Positions 17,941-26,788 of a DNA stretch of 64,000 nucleotides are shown here, piece by piece. The DNA comes from RYN-230 sp963851025 (GTDB lineage: Bacteria; Actinomycetota; Actinomycetes; Streptosporangiales; Streptosporangiaceae). Location: NCBI GenBank assembly GCA_963851025.1, contig CAWKOA010000030.1, positions 124,001 to 188,000 on the forward strand. The letters run 5' to 3'. The translations under genes were made by a program, and so were the position numbers. Positions within the stretch are counted from its first letter, which is position 1. Every line of letters begins with the position of its first letter. The notes under the pieces are model-generated. The model made no database searches and was not told the DNA's origin. It saw nothing but the letters and a program-made list of their open reading frames with translations.

Positions 17941-17961
17941 GGCACCGGGCAGGATGGGCCC

Positions 17962-18474
17962 GTGAAGGTCATCGTGCTGTCCGACACGCACGCGCCGCGC
18001 CGCTGGCGAACCTGCCCGCCGGCGGTCGCGGAGCAGCTACGCGGCGCGGACCTCATCCTGCACGCGGGCGACGTGTGCACCGCGGGCGTGCTGGACGAGC
18101 TGGCCGGCTACGCCCCGGTCCGCGCGGTCCGGGGCAACAACGACGGCCCGGACGTCACCGCCTGGGGCGCCCCGGACACGGTGGAACTGGACCTCGGCGG
18201 GCTCCGGGTGGCCATGATCCATGACTCCGGGCCGGCCTCCGGGCGCCCCGCGCGGATGCGCCGCCGGTTCCCCGCCGCGCAGCTGGTCGTCTTCGGCCAC
18301 TCGCACATCCCGCTCGACAGCACCGAGAACGGGCAGCGGATCTTCAATCCCGGTTCGCCCACGGACCGCCGCCGCCAGCCCCGGGGCACCCTCGGTGTCC
18401 TCGACGTCCAGGGCGGCCAGCTCGTCTCCGCGGAGATCGTCCCCGTCACCAGCGTCCAGGTGCGCAGCACTTAG
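17962..18474 (+). CDS. YfcE/MJ0936-type metallophosphoesterase
   Basis: This 170-aa protein has the complete calcineurin-like motif set in order: SDTHAP (D-x-H), HAGDV (GD), GNNDG (GNxD), HDS, and GHSHIP (GHxH). The length matches the small phosphodiesterases of this family (YfcE, MJ0936), which hydrolyse phosphodiesters with two metal ions. Natural substrate is unknown. It starts with a GTG/ATG-type region right after the terminator and converges with the MmcQ gene, overlapping it by 4 bp. Confidence 0.88.
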   Translation: MKVIVLSDTHAPRRWRTCPPAVAEQLRGADLILHAGDVCTAGVLDELAGYAPVRAVRGNNDGPDVTAWGAPDTVELDLGGLRVAMIHDSGPASGRPARMRRRFPAAQLVVFGHSHIPLDSTENGQRIFNPGSPTDRRRQPRGTLGVLDVQGGQLVSAEIVPVTSVQVRST

Positions 18475-18836
18475 CCGTCGAGGAGGGCGGCCAGCCGGGC
18501 GGGGGCGACGGCCCGGTAGGCGTCCTGGCACAGCTCGGCGATCTCCGCCCAGTCCAGCTCCCGGTCGAGCCGGACGCCGATCCACCCCCGGCCGCCCACA
18601 TAGGGCGGCCGGAAGAACCGGGCCGGCTCGGACATGGTCAGTTCCTGCTGCGCCCCCGGCGCTCCCGCACACCACAGGTGGGGGAAATCATGGGCGTGGT
18701 GACCCTGCGCCCACAGCGTCACGAACGCGCCCTTGCCCCCGGCGAACCAGGTCGGCGCGCCGTGGCTGGGCCGCTCGGTCACCTCGGGCAGCGCCAGGCA
18801 GATCGCCCTGACCCGCTCGGCCAGATCGCCTGTCAT
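18471..18836 (-). CDS. MmcQ/YjbR family protein
   Basis: This 121-aa protein belongs to the MmcQ/YjbR (DUF419) family of small proteins with a double-wing DNA-binding-like fold. Characteristic parts are CLALPEVTERPSHGAPTWF, a central strand region, and WIGVRLDRELDWAEIAELCQDAYRAVAP. The ATG at 18836 has GGGAGG at proper spacing, which is why I reject longer upstream starts. The molecular function of the family is unknown. Confidence 0.85.
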   Translation of the reverse strand: MTGDLAERVRAICLALPEVTERPSHGAPTWFAGGKGAFVTLWAQGHHAHDFPHLWCAGAPGAQQELTMSEPARFFRPPYVGGRGWIGVRLDRELDWAEIAELCQDAYRAVAPARLAALLDG

Positions 18837-18945
18837 CCCGCCTCCCCGCGCGGTCCGTCCCCGATACCGGCAGCGTACCGGGGGCGCGGTCACCACGCCG
18901 GCGTGCCGAGGCTGGCTGCGGCCCGGCGCCGGTAGAGTCCGGGAG

Positions 18946-19503
18946 ATGGCCCAGGCGCAGGACAGCAGCGGGCCGGCGGCGGTTTCCCGGGTCGCGGAAG
19001 CCGAGATCGGCCCGGAACTCAGGCAGCAGGTGCAGGCGCTGCTGCAGGCGTGCTTCCCCGGATATCCCAGCCGGAGCTACTTCAAGCTCCCGCCGCATTT
19101 CCGTTACCTCGCGACGACGGGCGGCGAGCTGGAGGCCCAGATGGGCGTGGAGCTGAGGGTGATCCGGGTCGGCGGCACCGTCCTGCGGACCTTTGGCGTG
19201 GTCGACCTGTGCGTGACGCAGAGCGGGCGCTCACGCGGCCTGGCGGGCAGGCTGCTGGCGGACCTGACGGAGTTCGCGCGGGCCTGCGGGATGGACTTCG
19301 TGATCCTCTTCGCCGACGATGACCGGGTCTACGCCAGGAACGGCTGGGCGCGCGCCGCGAACCCCTGCACCTGGGTGAAGATCCACGAGCACACCACGCT
19401 GGGGATCGCCCGGGCCACCGATACCGGCGCCCTGATGGTGAAGGCGACCGGGCCGCAAGCCTGGCCTCCGGGCGAGGTGGACCTGCTGGGCCACCTGTTC
19501 TGA
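18946..19503 (+). CDS. GNAT family N-acetyltransferase
   Basis: This 185-aa protein has the GNAT core: strand LRTFGVVDLCVTQSGRSRGLAGRLL, containing the acetyl-CoA pyrophosphate loop (Q/R-x-x-G-x-A-like, SRGLAG), then FVILFADDDRVYARNGW in the C-terminal part. The acceptor substrate is not evident. The ATG at 18946 is preceded by GGGAG. The tail converges with lysS, separated by 3 bp. Confidence 0.8.
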   Translation: MAQAQDSSGPAAVSRVAEAEIGPELRQQVQALLQACFPGYPSRSYFKLPPHFRYLATTGGELEAQMGVELRVIRVGGTVLRTFGVVDLCVTQSGRSRGLAGRLLADLTEFARACGMDFVILFADDDRVYARNGWARAANPCTWVKIHEHTTLGIARATDTGALMVKATGPQAWPPGEVDLLGHLF

Positions 19504-19506
19504 CGC

Positions 19507-21075
19507 TCAGCGGCCGTCGCGGTCCAGCGGTCGCAGCAGCGGGAAGATCTGGCACTCCCGGACGCTCTTGTCCATGAAGAACGCGAACACCCGCTCGCTC
19601 AGCCCGAACCCGCAGGCCGGCGGCATGCCGTACTCGAGCGCCTCGACGAACTCGGGGTCGGGCATCTGCGCCTCGGAGTCCCCGGCCTCGCGCATCCGCT
19701 GCTGCTCCTCGAACCGGCGCGCCTGCTCCAGCGGGTCGTTCAGCTCGCTGTAGCCGTTGCCCAGCTCGCTCCCGGCCACGACGACGTGGAACCGTTCCAC
19801 GATGCCGGGCCGGTCCGGCCGGCCCTTGGCCAGTGGCGAGACCTCCAGCGGCTCGTTGACCAGGAAACCGGGCCCGGACAGGCTGCGGCGGCAGTGCTTC
19901 CACAGCGTGTCCATGGCCCGGGCCCGGTTCAGGCCCTGGCGGTCCACCACCAGGCCCAGCTCATCGATGGTGGCGACCAGCTTCTCCGTGCTGGCGGACT
20001 GGACGTCGAAGCCGAGGATCCGGCTGATGGTCTCGTAGTAGTCGTAGCGGGCCCAGTCCCCGCCCAGATCGACCTGGTACTCCCGGCCGTTGCGGTGCAG
20101 CGTGAAGGACAGGGTGCCGAACGTCTCGCTGACCACGTGCCGGAACAGCTCCTCGACCAGGCGCATCCCGGTCTCGTAGTTGGCGTACGCCCAGTAGAAC
20201 TCCATCTGGTCGTAGTCATTGAGGTGCTCGCGGCTCTGGTTTTCGTTGCGGAACTGTCTTCCGATCTCGAACGTGCGCTCCAGCCCGCCGACCAGCAGGC
20301 GCTTCTGCCACAGCTCGCCCATGGAGATGCGCAGGCAGACGTCGGTGTCCAGGTAGTTGTGGTGCGCGACGAACGGGCGCGCGTCCGCGCCGCCGGTGGT
20401 CAGCTCCAGGGCCGGGGTCTGCACCTCGGTGAACCCGTGATCCTCCAGGAACCGGCGCATGGAACGCCAGAACCGGGCCTTGGCGTAGATCATGTCCTGG
20501 ATCTCGCGGTGCAGCAGGATGTCCAGGTAGCGCTGGCGGAGCAGGACTTCGGAGTTGGTCAGGCCCGAGTGCTTGTCCGGCAGCGGCCGCAGCGACTTGG
20601 CCAGGATCGTCACCTGGCGCGCGCCGACCGACAGCTCCCCGGTCCTGGTCTGCAGCCGGTACCCCTCGATCGCCACGAAGTCGCCGATGTCGAGCAGCCT
20701 GGCCAGGGCCTTGTAGCCCGGCACGTGATCCCCGGGCAGGTCGCGCCGGGAGATCATGAACTGCATGTCGCCGGTCTCATCGTGCAGCTGGCCGAAGGTG
20801 AGGTTGCCCATCGGGCGCAGCAGCATGATCCGCCCGGCGATGGTGGCGGGCTCCCCGTCGGGGATCTCACGGGCCCGGGCGATGCTGACCCGGTCCACCG
20901 CGTCGGGCGGGTACGGGTCGATGCCCTGCTCGCGGAGCTGGCGGACCTTCTCGATCCGCTGCCGCCGGATCTCGCCCAGCACGTCGGCCCGGCTGGCCGG
21001 GGCCTCCGGGTCCGCAGACCCGGCCTCCCCGGACGGGCTGCTGGTCGCGCTGCTCGTGCTGTCCTCGCCTGACAC
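19507..21075 (-). CDS. lysS: lysyl-tRNA synthetase, class II
   Basis: This 522-aa enzyme charges tRNA-Lys. It has an N-terminal OB-fold anticodon-binding domain (TIAGRIMLLRPMGNLTFGQL) and class II motifs: motif 2 FEIGRQFRNENQSREH, then SELGNGYSELNDPLEQ and motif 3 GFGLSERV. The N-terminal 30 residues are Ser/Ala/Gly-rich and probably disordered; the true start could be further in. The gene is isolated between convergent GNAT and divergent PPOX genes. An adjacent paralogue such as lysX is not present. Confidence 0.95.
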   Translation of the reverse strand: MSGEDSTSSATSSPSGEAGSADPEAPASRADVLGEIRRQRIEKVRQLREQGIDPYPPDAVDRVSIARAREIPDGEPATIAGRIMLLRPMGNLTFGQLHDETGDMQFMISRRDLPGDHVPGYKALARLLDIGDFVAIEGYRLQTRTGELSVGARQVTILAKSLRPLPDKHSGLTNSEVLLRQRYLDILLHREIQDMIYAKARFWRSMRRFLEDHGFTEVQTPALELTTGGADARPFVAHHNYLDTDVCLRISMGELWQKRLLVGGLERTFEIGRQFRNENQSREHLNDYDQMEFYWAYANYETGMRLVEELFRHVVSETFGTLSFTLHRNGREYQVDLGGDWARYDYYETISRILGFDVQSASTEKLVATIDELGLVVDRQGLNRARAMDTLWKHCRRSLSGPGFLVNEPLEVSPLAKGRPDRPGIVERFHVVVAGSELGNGYSELNDPLEQARRFEEQQRMREAGDSEAQMPDPEFVEALEYGMPPACGFGLSERVFAFFMDKSVRECQIFPLLRPLDRDGR

Positions 21076-21211
21076 TCTGTGCTGGCCCTTCGAACGTGGC
21101 GGATGTACAGGGAGCCCCCCGGCCGGGCGTCATCCCCCGGCCGCCCAGTATCCCGTACCGGCGGCCCCCGCTGGCGCGCGTCAGCGGGCGGGGGGCGGGC
21201 AGGATGAGGGC

Positions 21212-21649
21212 ATGAGGCTGGACGCCGGGACCGCCCGGCAGCGGTTCGCCAGTGTGCGCGTGGCCCGGCTGGCCACGGCCAGCCCGGACGGGCGCCCGCA
21301 TCTCGTGCCGTTCACGTTCGCGCTGGACTGCCGCCCCGGCTATGACGACCGCATTTTCAGCGCGGTGGACGCCAAGCCCAAGAGCACTACCGACCTGCGG
21401 CGGCTGCGGAACATCAGGGCTAACCCCCAGGTGAGTGCGCTGGCCGACCATTACGAGGACGACTGGCGAGCCCTCTGGTGGGCCCGCGCCGACGGCGAGG
21501 CCACCATCCTCGACGAGCCCACGGCCATGGCTCCCTTCCTCGCCCTGCTGTCCGGGCGCTTTCCCCAGTACCACGAGCAGCCCCCCGGCGGCCCGGTGAT
21601 CAGCATCCGGGTCACCCGCTGGACCGGCTGGGCGGCCGGGCCCGCGTGA
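21212..21649 (+). CDS. PPOX-class (F420/flavin-dependent) oxidoreductase
   Basis: This 145-aa split-barrel protein has the family's opening (ARQRFASVRVARLATASPDGRPHLVPFTFAL), the central KPKSTTDLRRLRNIRANPQVSALADHYEDDW segment, and the RVTRWTGW ending. This matches the actinobacterial Rv0121-type F420-dependent PPOX group. Such proteins reduce small substrates with F420H2 or flavin; the substrate is unknown. The ATG at 21212 is chosen because an overlapping upstream ATG runs into a stop at once. Confidence 0.88.
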   Translation: MRLDAGTARQRFASVRVARLATASPDGRPHLVPFTFALDCRPGYDDRIFSAVDAKPKSTTDLRRLRNIRANPQVSALADHYEDDWRALWWARADGEATILDEPTAMAPFLALLSGRFPQYHEQPPGGPVISIRVTRWTGWAAGPA

Positions 21650-21670
21650 CCGCCCGCTCGGGCCCGGCCG

Positions 21671-22315
21671 TCAGGCGGGCGTGCCGCCGTGCAGTCTCCG
21701 GCGGCGCACCACGTGGAAGACCCGCAGCAGCTGCGGAATCACGATCCAGAGCACCCAGGCGTAGCTCGTGACGAAGAAGAACGGGATGGACAGCCCGAAG
21801 CCGAGCGCCAGGGCGTAGGACTGCCAGGCCATGCCGGTCAGCGTGGGGGCCGGCATGTCGGGCGCCTGGCCGTGGAAGGCCATGTGCCGCAGCATGGCGA
21901 TCATGATCACCGACCCCAGCGACTGCACCAGCGCGTAAAAGCCGTACTCCAGGGCGTTCACGTCCAGGCTCTGGTGCCCGGGCTCGGTGAGCAGCTTGGT
22001 CGCGAACGGGATGAGCACGATGGCCAGCAGCCAGAGCGTATTGAGCCACCGCAGCCGCGAATCCATCCGCCGGATGTACCGGAAGGCGTCGTGATGGTCA
22101 CTCCACTTGGCGGCGATGGCCCAGAAGCTGACCACGAAGGCCAGGTAGTGAAGGCCGTTGTGCCGGACCGACAGCAGGAACGCGGTCAGGGTGCTCCCGT
22201 GCGGCACGGGCAGGTCGATGGCCAGCAGCGTGATCGCGATGGCCACCACGGCGTCGGAGAAGAAGATCAGCCGGTCCACCGCGCGGGACTCGAGTTCCTG
22301 GTCGTCTCCTGCCAC
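21671..22315 (-). CDS. TMEM175-family (DUF1211) potassium channel-like protein
   Basis: This 214-aa membrane protein has about six hydrophobic helices. The first carries the family signature R-x-x-x-F-S-D (residues 15-21, RLIFFSD) followed by AVVAIAITLLAIDLPVP. Bacterial members are half the size of animal TMEM175 and assemble as tetrameric K+-conducting channels. FWAIAAKWSDHHDAF is the usual second conserved region. The start is ATG at 22315. It is alone on its strand; an AT-rich regulatory region lies beyond the start. Confidence 0.88.
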   Translation of the reverse strand: MAGDDQELESRAVDRLIFFSDAVVAIAITLLAIDLPVPHGSTLTAFLLSVRHNGLHYLAFVVSFWAIAAKWSDHHDAFRYIRRMDSRLRWLNTLWLLAIVLIPFATKLLTEPGHQSLDVNALEYGFYALVQSLGSVIMIAMLRHMAFHGQAPDMPAPTLTGMAWQSYALALGFGLSIPFFFVTSYAWVLWIVIPQLLRVFHVVRRRRLHGGTPA

Positions 22316-22709
22316 TAGCCGGTCATTTCCCGCACCCGCAGGTCAGCTCCTCCGCGCTCCACCTGGTCCCGCATCCTCGTCTCCTGCGCGATGCCCGCCG
22401 TTGACCGGTTCATGACTGCTGACCGACGTTACTAGACCGGCCCCGGTGGGAGGGAAGCGCCGCCGCGCGTGCCGCTCAGGTCATCAGGTGCATGGATCAG
22501 GTCAATTTCTGGTCCAGAGTCCGTGGCCAGGCCACGCTCCCCGGAGAGTCCGCTGGGCAGCGGATCCCCGATACCGTACTGAAATGTGGTTAAAAGTTCC
22601 GAAACAAAGGAACGGCGAATTCCGGTGCAGGGTAACTGCACTTTAATTACATTGGTATTGATATGTAATAGTTTGGTGGTCCTTGATCGCGCGTGTTTCA
22701 CTCTGGCTC
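22316..22709. promoter_or_regulatory. AT-rich divergent intergenic region with inverted repeats
   Basis: Nearly 400 bp between the TMEM175 gene and the ABC-transporter operon, without a gene. From about 22570 it is much AT-richer than the rest. Three short inverted repeats lie in series: GTTCC/GGAAC (22596-22613), TGCAG/CTGCA (22626-22640) and ATTACAT/ATGTAAT (22646-22669). This is the best candidate for the operon's promoter and operator region; I cannot fix the boxes. Confidence 0.5.
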
Positions 22710-23945
22710 ATGGAGCGCGCGACGATATCTCCCGCCCAGGTCGCGGCCCCGGCGGCGCCAGATCCCGCGAGTGACGGGGCAGACCCGGCCGGGACCCGGC
22801 CCTGGGTGCGGCCGGGCGCCCTGATCGCGCCGGCCCCTGGTAACACGGGTGGGCGGCTACTGCGGTTCGCGCTGGCCAACATTACCCGGCGGCCCGAGCG
22901 CTTCCTTCTCGCCACCGCAGGCATCGCGCTCGCCGTAATGGCGGTGATAGTGGTCCGGACAATCTCGGTTGGATTTGCCAGTTCCGGCTCGGCGTCATTG
23001 ACGGAAGTGCTCGGTGGCGCATCGCTCTGGGTCGTCCCGGCCGAGGGAGTGCGCTACGACCCTGACGTCGCGATGCTGGTCGCCGCCGGCTCGCCGCCGG
23101 CACTGCGGGTGCCTGGCGGCTGGCACGCACAGCGCACTGTCACCGGGATCTGGGCTTCCCCCGGCGGGAAGCTTGCCCTGCTCGGCACAGGTATCCGTAG
23201 CGACCATGCTGTGCTGGGTTCCGCGGCGGCCAGGGCACTGCACACGCGGCCGGGACGCACGATCACGATCGGCGGTCACCGGCTGGCCGTGTCCGTTTCC
23301 GGCACCGGAAAGCTGGTCTCGGTCCCGGTCGCGGCAGCCACGCCGGTCGTCGGCACGCACGGCTGGTGGACGGTTACCCCGCCGCCGGGCGATGGCGGCC
23401 GGACCGACCTCGGCAAGCTACTCGCCCATGCGGCCGGGCTGCCCTGGACATCGGACCCGGCCCAGCACCCGGCCGCGGGCGGGCGCGGCCTGATCTACGA
23501 CACCACCGGCAGCACCGGCGGCCTGACGTTTGCACAGCGGTTCTCAGCCCTGTTTTCCGGCAAGGTCACCAGTTCCGCACTGGGCCTGGTTTCCACGGTG
23601 GGACTTGTCCTCGGGTTCGTCATCGCCGTGTCGTCGTTCCTGGCCTCGGTCCAGGAGAGACGCCGCGAGTTCGGCATCATGTCCAGCATCGGCCTGGCCG
23701 ATGAGGTGCTGTATTTCTTCCTGGTCGAGTCGGCCATCGTCTTCCTGGTCGCCTACCTGGCGGGGGCGCTGGCCGCGGGGGCGGCGCTGGCCCTCGTCGT
23801 GCCGGGTCTCGCGACGCTAAGCGGCTGGCTGCAGGCCGCGGGGATCGTGGCCGCGTACCTGCCCGCGATGGCCATTATCGGCGCCCTCGTCCCGGTCCAC
23901 CGGCTACTCCAGCAGCGCCCGGTCGCGTTGCTGGCGACGTCATGA
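22710..23945 (+). CDS. MacB/FtsX-type ABC transporter permease (large subunit)
   Basis: This membrane protein of about 411 aa has one N-terminal helix (LLATAGIALAVMAVIVV), a long extracytoplasmic domain, and three C-terminal helices (VGLVLGFVIAVSSFLASV; FFLVESAIVFLVAYLAGAL; IVAAYLPAMAIIGALVPV). This is the topology of FtsX/MacB permeases, which push substrates or lipoproteins outward or transmit force. QERRREFGIMSSIGLADEVLYFF is the usual coupling-helix region. I take the ATG at 22710; an in-frame TTG at 22683 would add nine residues. It overlaps the next permease gene (ATGA). Substrate unknown. Confidence 0.82.
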   Translation: MERATISPAQVAAPAAPDPASDGADPAGTRPWVRPGALIAPAPGNTGGRLLRFALANITRRPERFLLATAGIALAVMAVIVVRTISVGFASSGSASLTEVLGGASLWVVPAEGVRYDPDVAMLVAAGSPPALRVPGGWHAQRTVTGIWASPGGKLALLGTGIRSDHAVLGSAAARALHTRPGRTITIGGHRLAVSVSGTGKLVSVPVAAATPVVGTHGWWTVTPPPGDGGRTDLGKLLAHAAGLPWTSDPAQHPAAGGRGLIYDTTGSTGGLTFAQRFSALFSGKVTSSALGLVSTVGLVLGFVIAVSSFLASVQERRREFGIMSSIGLADEVLYFFLVESAIVFLVAYLAGALAAGAALALVVPGLATLSGWLQAAGIVAAYLPAMAIIGALVPVHRLLQQRPVALLATS

Positions 23946-24508
23946 TCACCCGCGGCTTGTCCTACGGCCTGCTGTCCACCCGCCGCCGGGCCAGGGACCT
24001 GATCCTGCCGGTCGTCACCACGGCGACCGGAGCGTTCCTGCTGGTCCAGGTGATGTCGCTGGCCGGGAGCGTGCGGCGGCAAGCCGCATCACTGGGCAAC
24101 GGCACGGAGATCTACCGGGCGGTCCTGCTCATCTCGGTGGTGGTGCTGCTGGTCGGCGTGGTCGAGGTGGCGGTGTGCGCGACCCGGACTATTACCCAGC
24201 GCACCCGCGAGATCGGGGTCCTCGCCGCGACAGGTGTCCGCCGGGCTCCGGTCGTGGCCGCCCTGCTGGTCGAGCCGGTGCTTGCCGCCCTGGCCGGGGC
24301 CCTGGCCGGGTCCGTTATCGCCGTCCTCGGCGGGATCGCGTCGGCCGCCACAGGGGTCAGCAGCTCAGCTCCTGATGCCGCTGGCACGGCCGCCGGGGTC
24401 ATCGTGGCCATCGGAGTCAGCGTCGCCGCCGCCCTGGTCACCAGTGCGCTGCCGACCTGGCGCGCGGCATCAGTGCCCCCCATCCGCTCACTGTCCTCGG
24501 GAGGCTGA
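23942..24508 (+). CDS. FtsX-like ABC transporter permease (short subunit)
   Basis: This 188-aa protein corresponds to the membrane half of an FtsX permease: helix 1 (LILPVVTTATGAFLLVQVM), helix 2 (VLLISVVVLLVGVVEVAV), the coupling stretch TRTITQRTREIGVLAATGVRR, then two more helices. It lacks the large external domain of its neighbour, so the pair may form a heterodimer with one external domain. The start overlaps the stop of the first permease by 4 bp and the ATPase gene follows after 2 bp, so the three are co-translated. Confidence 0.8.
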   Translation: MITRGLSYGLLSTRRRARDLILPVVTTATGAFLLVQVMSLAGSVRRQAASLGNGTEIYRAVLLISVVVLLVGVVEVAVCATRTITQRTREIGVLAATGVRRAPVVAALLVEPVLAALAGALAGSVIAVLGGIASAATGVSSSAPDAAGTAAGVIVAIGVSVAAALVTSALPTWRAASVPPIRSLSSGG

Positions 24509-24510
24509 CC

Positions 24511-25263
24511 GTGACGAGTCTGATCGCGACCGGCGGAGGTGACGCCGCGGCCCAGGCGGCCGTGCCGGTGGTGCGGGCCGAGCACGTGTGGAAACTACAC
24601 AAGCTCGGCGACGAGGTGGTGAAGGCCCTGGTTGACGCCACGCTGACTGTGCTGCCCGGTGAGTTCGCCTGCCTCATGGGGCCGAGTGGCAGCGGGAAGT
24701 CCACGCTGCTCAACATGATCGGGGGCCTGGACCGGCCCACCAAGGGGACGATCCACATCGACGGCACAGATACTGCCACTCTCAGCGAGAGCCAGTTCGC
24801 CGCGCTGCGGCACGACACGGTGGGGTTCATCTTCCAGAGTTACAACCTCATCCCGTTCCTGTCCGCGGTCGAGAACGTCGAGCTGCCACTCATGTTCGAG
24901 CCGGTGGACCGGGCGGCGCTGCGCCAGCGGGCGATGGACTTGCTGGAGCTGGTCGGGCTGGCCCACCGGGCCGGCCACCAGCCAGCCAAGCTGTCCGGCG
25001 GCGAGCAGCAGCGCACCGCGATCGCCCGGTCGCTGATCGGCCAGCCGCGGCTGGTCCTGGCCGACGAGCCCACCGCCAACCTTGACCAGAGGACCGGGGC
25101 CGTCGTGGTCCGGCTGCTCCGCGATCTGTGTTCCAGCATGGGCGTCACCGTGGTCGCCAGCACCCATGACCCGCTAGTGGCGGAGGAGGCCAGCCGTGTG
25201 CTGCGTATGCACGACGGCCGTCTTACCGATGCCACCAGCCCGCCGCACCAGCCGGAGGCATGA
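24511..25263 (+). CDS. ABC transporter ATP-binding protein (MacB/LolD type)
   Basis: This 250-aa ATPase has Walker A GPSGSGKST, Q-loop (IFQSYNLIPFLSAVENVELP), signature LSGGEQQR, Walker B LVLADEPT and the switch His in ASTHDP. NLIPFLSAVENVELPL is typical of the MacB/LolD group that pairs with FtsX-type permeases. It starts with a GTG at 24511 and ends directly at the start of the APC permease, so all belong to one operon. Confidence 0.93.
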   Translation: MTSLIATGGGDAAAQAAVPVVRAEHVWKLHKLGDEVVKALVDATLTVLPGEFACLMGPSGSGKSTLLNMIGGLDRPTKGTIHIDGTDTATLSESQFAALRHDTVGFIFQSYNLIPFLSAVENVELPLMFEPVDRAALRQRAMDLLELVGLAHRAGHQPAKLSGGEQQRTAIARSLIGQPRLVLADEPTANLDQRTGAVVVRLLRDLCSSMGVTVVASTHDPLVAEEASRVLRMHDGRLTDATSPPHQPEA

Positions 25264-26757
25264 ATGACCGCACTGGAATCCCGGCAGGGCAAGCTCGCGA
25301 CCGAGCTGGTCCCCGACCGGGTACTGCCGAAAGTACTCAACACGTTCGGGCTGACCGCCGCCTACGTGTTCATCATCTGCTGGATCACCGGTTGCTCGAT
25401 CATGGCCACCGGCGGGTGGTCTGCCATCCCGATGTGGGTCGCGGGCATCTTGGTGTTCCTCATCCCGGCCGGGCTGGCGGTGGCCGAGCTCGGCAACCTG
25501 TGGCCCGCCCAGGGCGGCGTCTACATCTGGGCCTACCGCACGCTGAACGAGCCGCTCGCCTTCTTCGGCGGGTTCCTGTCCTGGATCCCGGTGATCCTCA
25601 ACGGGGCCACCGGGCCGTCCGTGGTGCTGTCCTTCATCCTGCTGGCGCTGCACGCCACCGTGGGCCTGGCCGTGTCGATCATCCTGCAGCTGCTCATCCT
25701 GTGGTTCGCGGTGGTGCTCGCGCTGCGCAAGCTGGCCGCCACTCAGAAGATCATGAACATCGCGCTGATCACCTACCTCGCCGTGGCGGGCGCGGTGCTG
25801 CTGGTCGGCATCCTGCACGCCGCGCGGCACGGGTCGGCCACCCCGGTCAGCGCCCACGAGCTGTTCTCGCTGAACTTCGGTAAGTACGGCTGGATCTTCG
25901 GCCTGGTGCTGCTGTACCTCGTAGGCGTGGAGACGCCGTTCAACATGGGCGCTGAGTTCCTGTCGGTGCGGCGCAGCGCCACCCGCATGATCCTGTTCGG
26001 CTCAATCGCACTGTCCGGCATCTACGTGCTCGGCACGGTCGGCACGATGCTGGCGCTGCCCACGGCGAAGATCAACTCCATCACCGGGGTGACCAGCGCG
26101 CTAAAGCTGGGCCTGCCCGGCATGACGGAGGTGGCTTCGCTGCTGATCGCCGCGATCCTGATCATCGCCCTGGCCACCTACCAGTCCGCGTACTCGCGGC
26201 TGGTCTTCGTCTCCGGGCTGGAACGCCACCTGCCGCGGCTGTTCACTCACCTGAACCCGCGGACACGTAACCCGGTGACCGCGATCCTGGTCCAGGGCTG
26301 CGTGGCCTCCACGATGATCGTCGTGCTGTACTCCCAGTCCAGCCTGACCAACGTCTTCCTGTTCCTGAACGGCGCGCTCAGCGTGGTCTGGCTGTTCTCC
26401 GGTTTCTTCTTCTTCGTGCCGCTGATCGTCTCCCGCTACAAGTACCGGGAGCGCTACAAGACGGAATCGTTCTGGCGGATCCCGGGCGGGCTGCCGGTCG
26501 CCTGGCTGGTCGCGGTCGTCGGCTCAGCCGGTACGGCGGCCGGGATCTACTATTCCTTCACGCTGCCGTTCGGCCCGGGCATCAGCAAGGGCTCCTGGAT
26601 GACCTGGGTCGGCGCGATCTGCGCGGGCGTGCTCATCGGCGCGGGCCTGGTCTACTTCTTCGGCCGGCGCTCGGCGGCCAAGCTGAGCCAGGCCGACGCC
26701 CTCGCCCACCTGGCCGTCCTGGAACTGGACGACGCCGCCCCCGCCACCGAAGCCTGA
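25264..26757 (+). CDS. APC-family amino acid/amine permease
   Basis: This 497-aa protein has 12 or more hydrophobic segments. The APC-type core is visible: the first helix breaks at a Gly/Ser-rich point (IICWITGCSIMATGGWSAIP), then AELGNLWPAQGGVYIWAYR. The conserved VGVETPFNMGAEFLSVRRS of amino-acid:polyamine:organocation transporters follows. It starts directly after the ATPase stop and is followed 31 bp later by a copper amine oxidase, so an amine substrate for import is a reasonable inference. The cytoplasmic tail is short and acidic. Confidence 0.85.
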   Translation: MTALESRQGKLATELVPDRVLPKVLNTFGLTAAYVFIICWITGCSIMATGGWSAIPMWVAGILVFLIPAGLAVAELGNLWPAQGGVYIWAYRTLNEPLAFFGGFLSWIPVILNGATGPSVVLSFILLALHATVGLAVSIILQLLILWFAVVLALRKLAATQKIMNIALITYLAVAGAVLLVGILHAARHGSATPVSAHELFSLNFGKYGWIFGLVLLYLVGVETPFNMGAEFLSVRRSATRMILFGSIALSGIYVLGTVGTMLALPTAKINSITGVTSALKLGLPGMTEVASLLIAAILIIALATYQSAYSRLVFVSGLERHLPRLFTHLNPRTRNPVTAILVQGCVASTMIVVLYSQSSLTNVFLFLNGALSVVWLFSGFFFFVPLIVSRYKYRERYKTESFWRIPGGLPVAWLVAVVGSAGTAAGIYYSFTLPFGPGISKGSWMTWVGAICAGVLIGAGLVYFFGRRSAAKLSQADALAHLAVLELDDAAPATEA

Positions 26758-26788
26758 CGCCCTCACCCCCTGACCTGGAGGATCCCGG

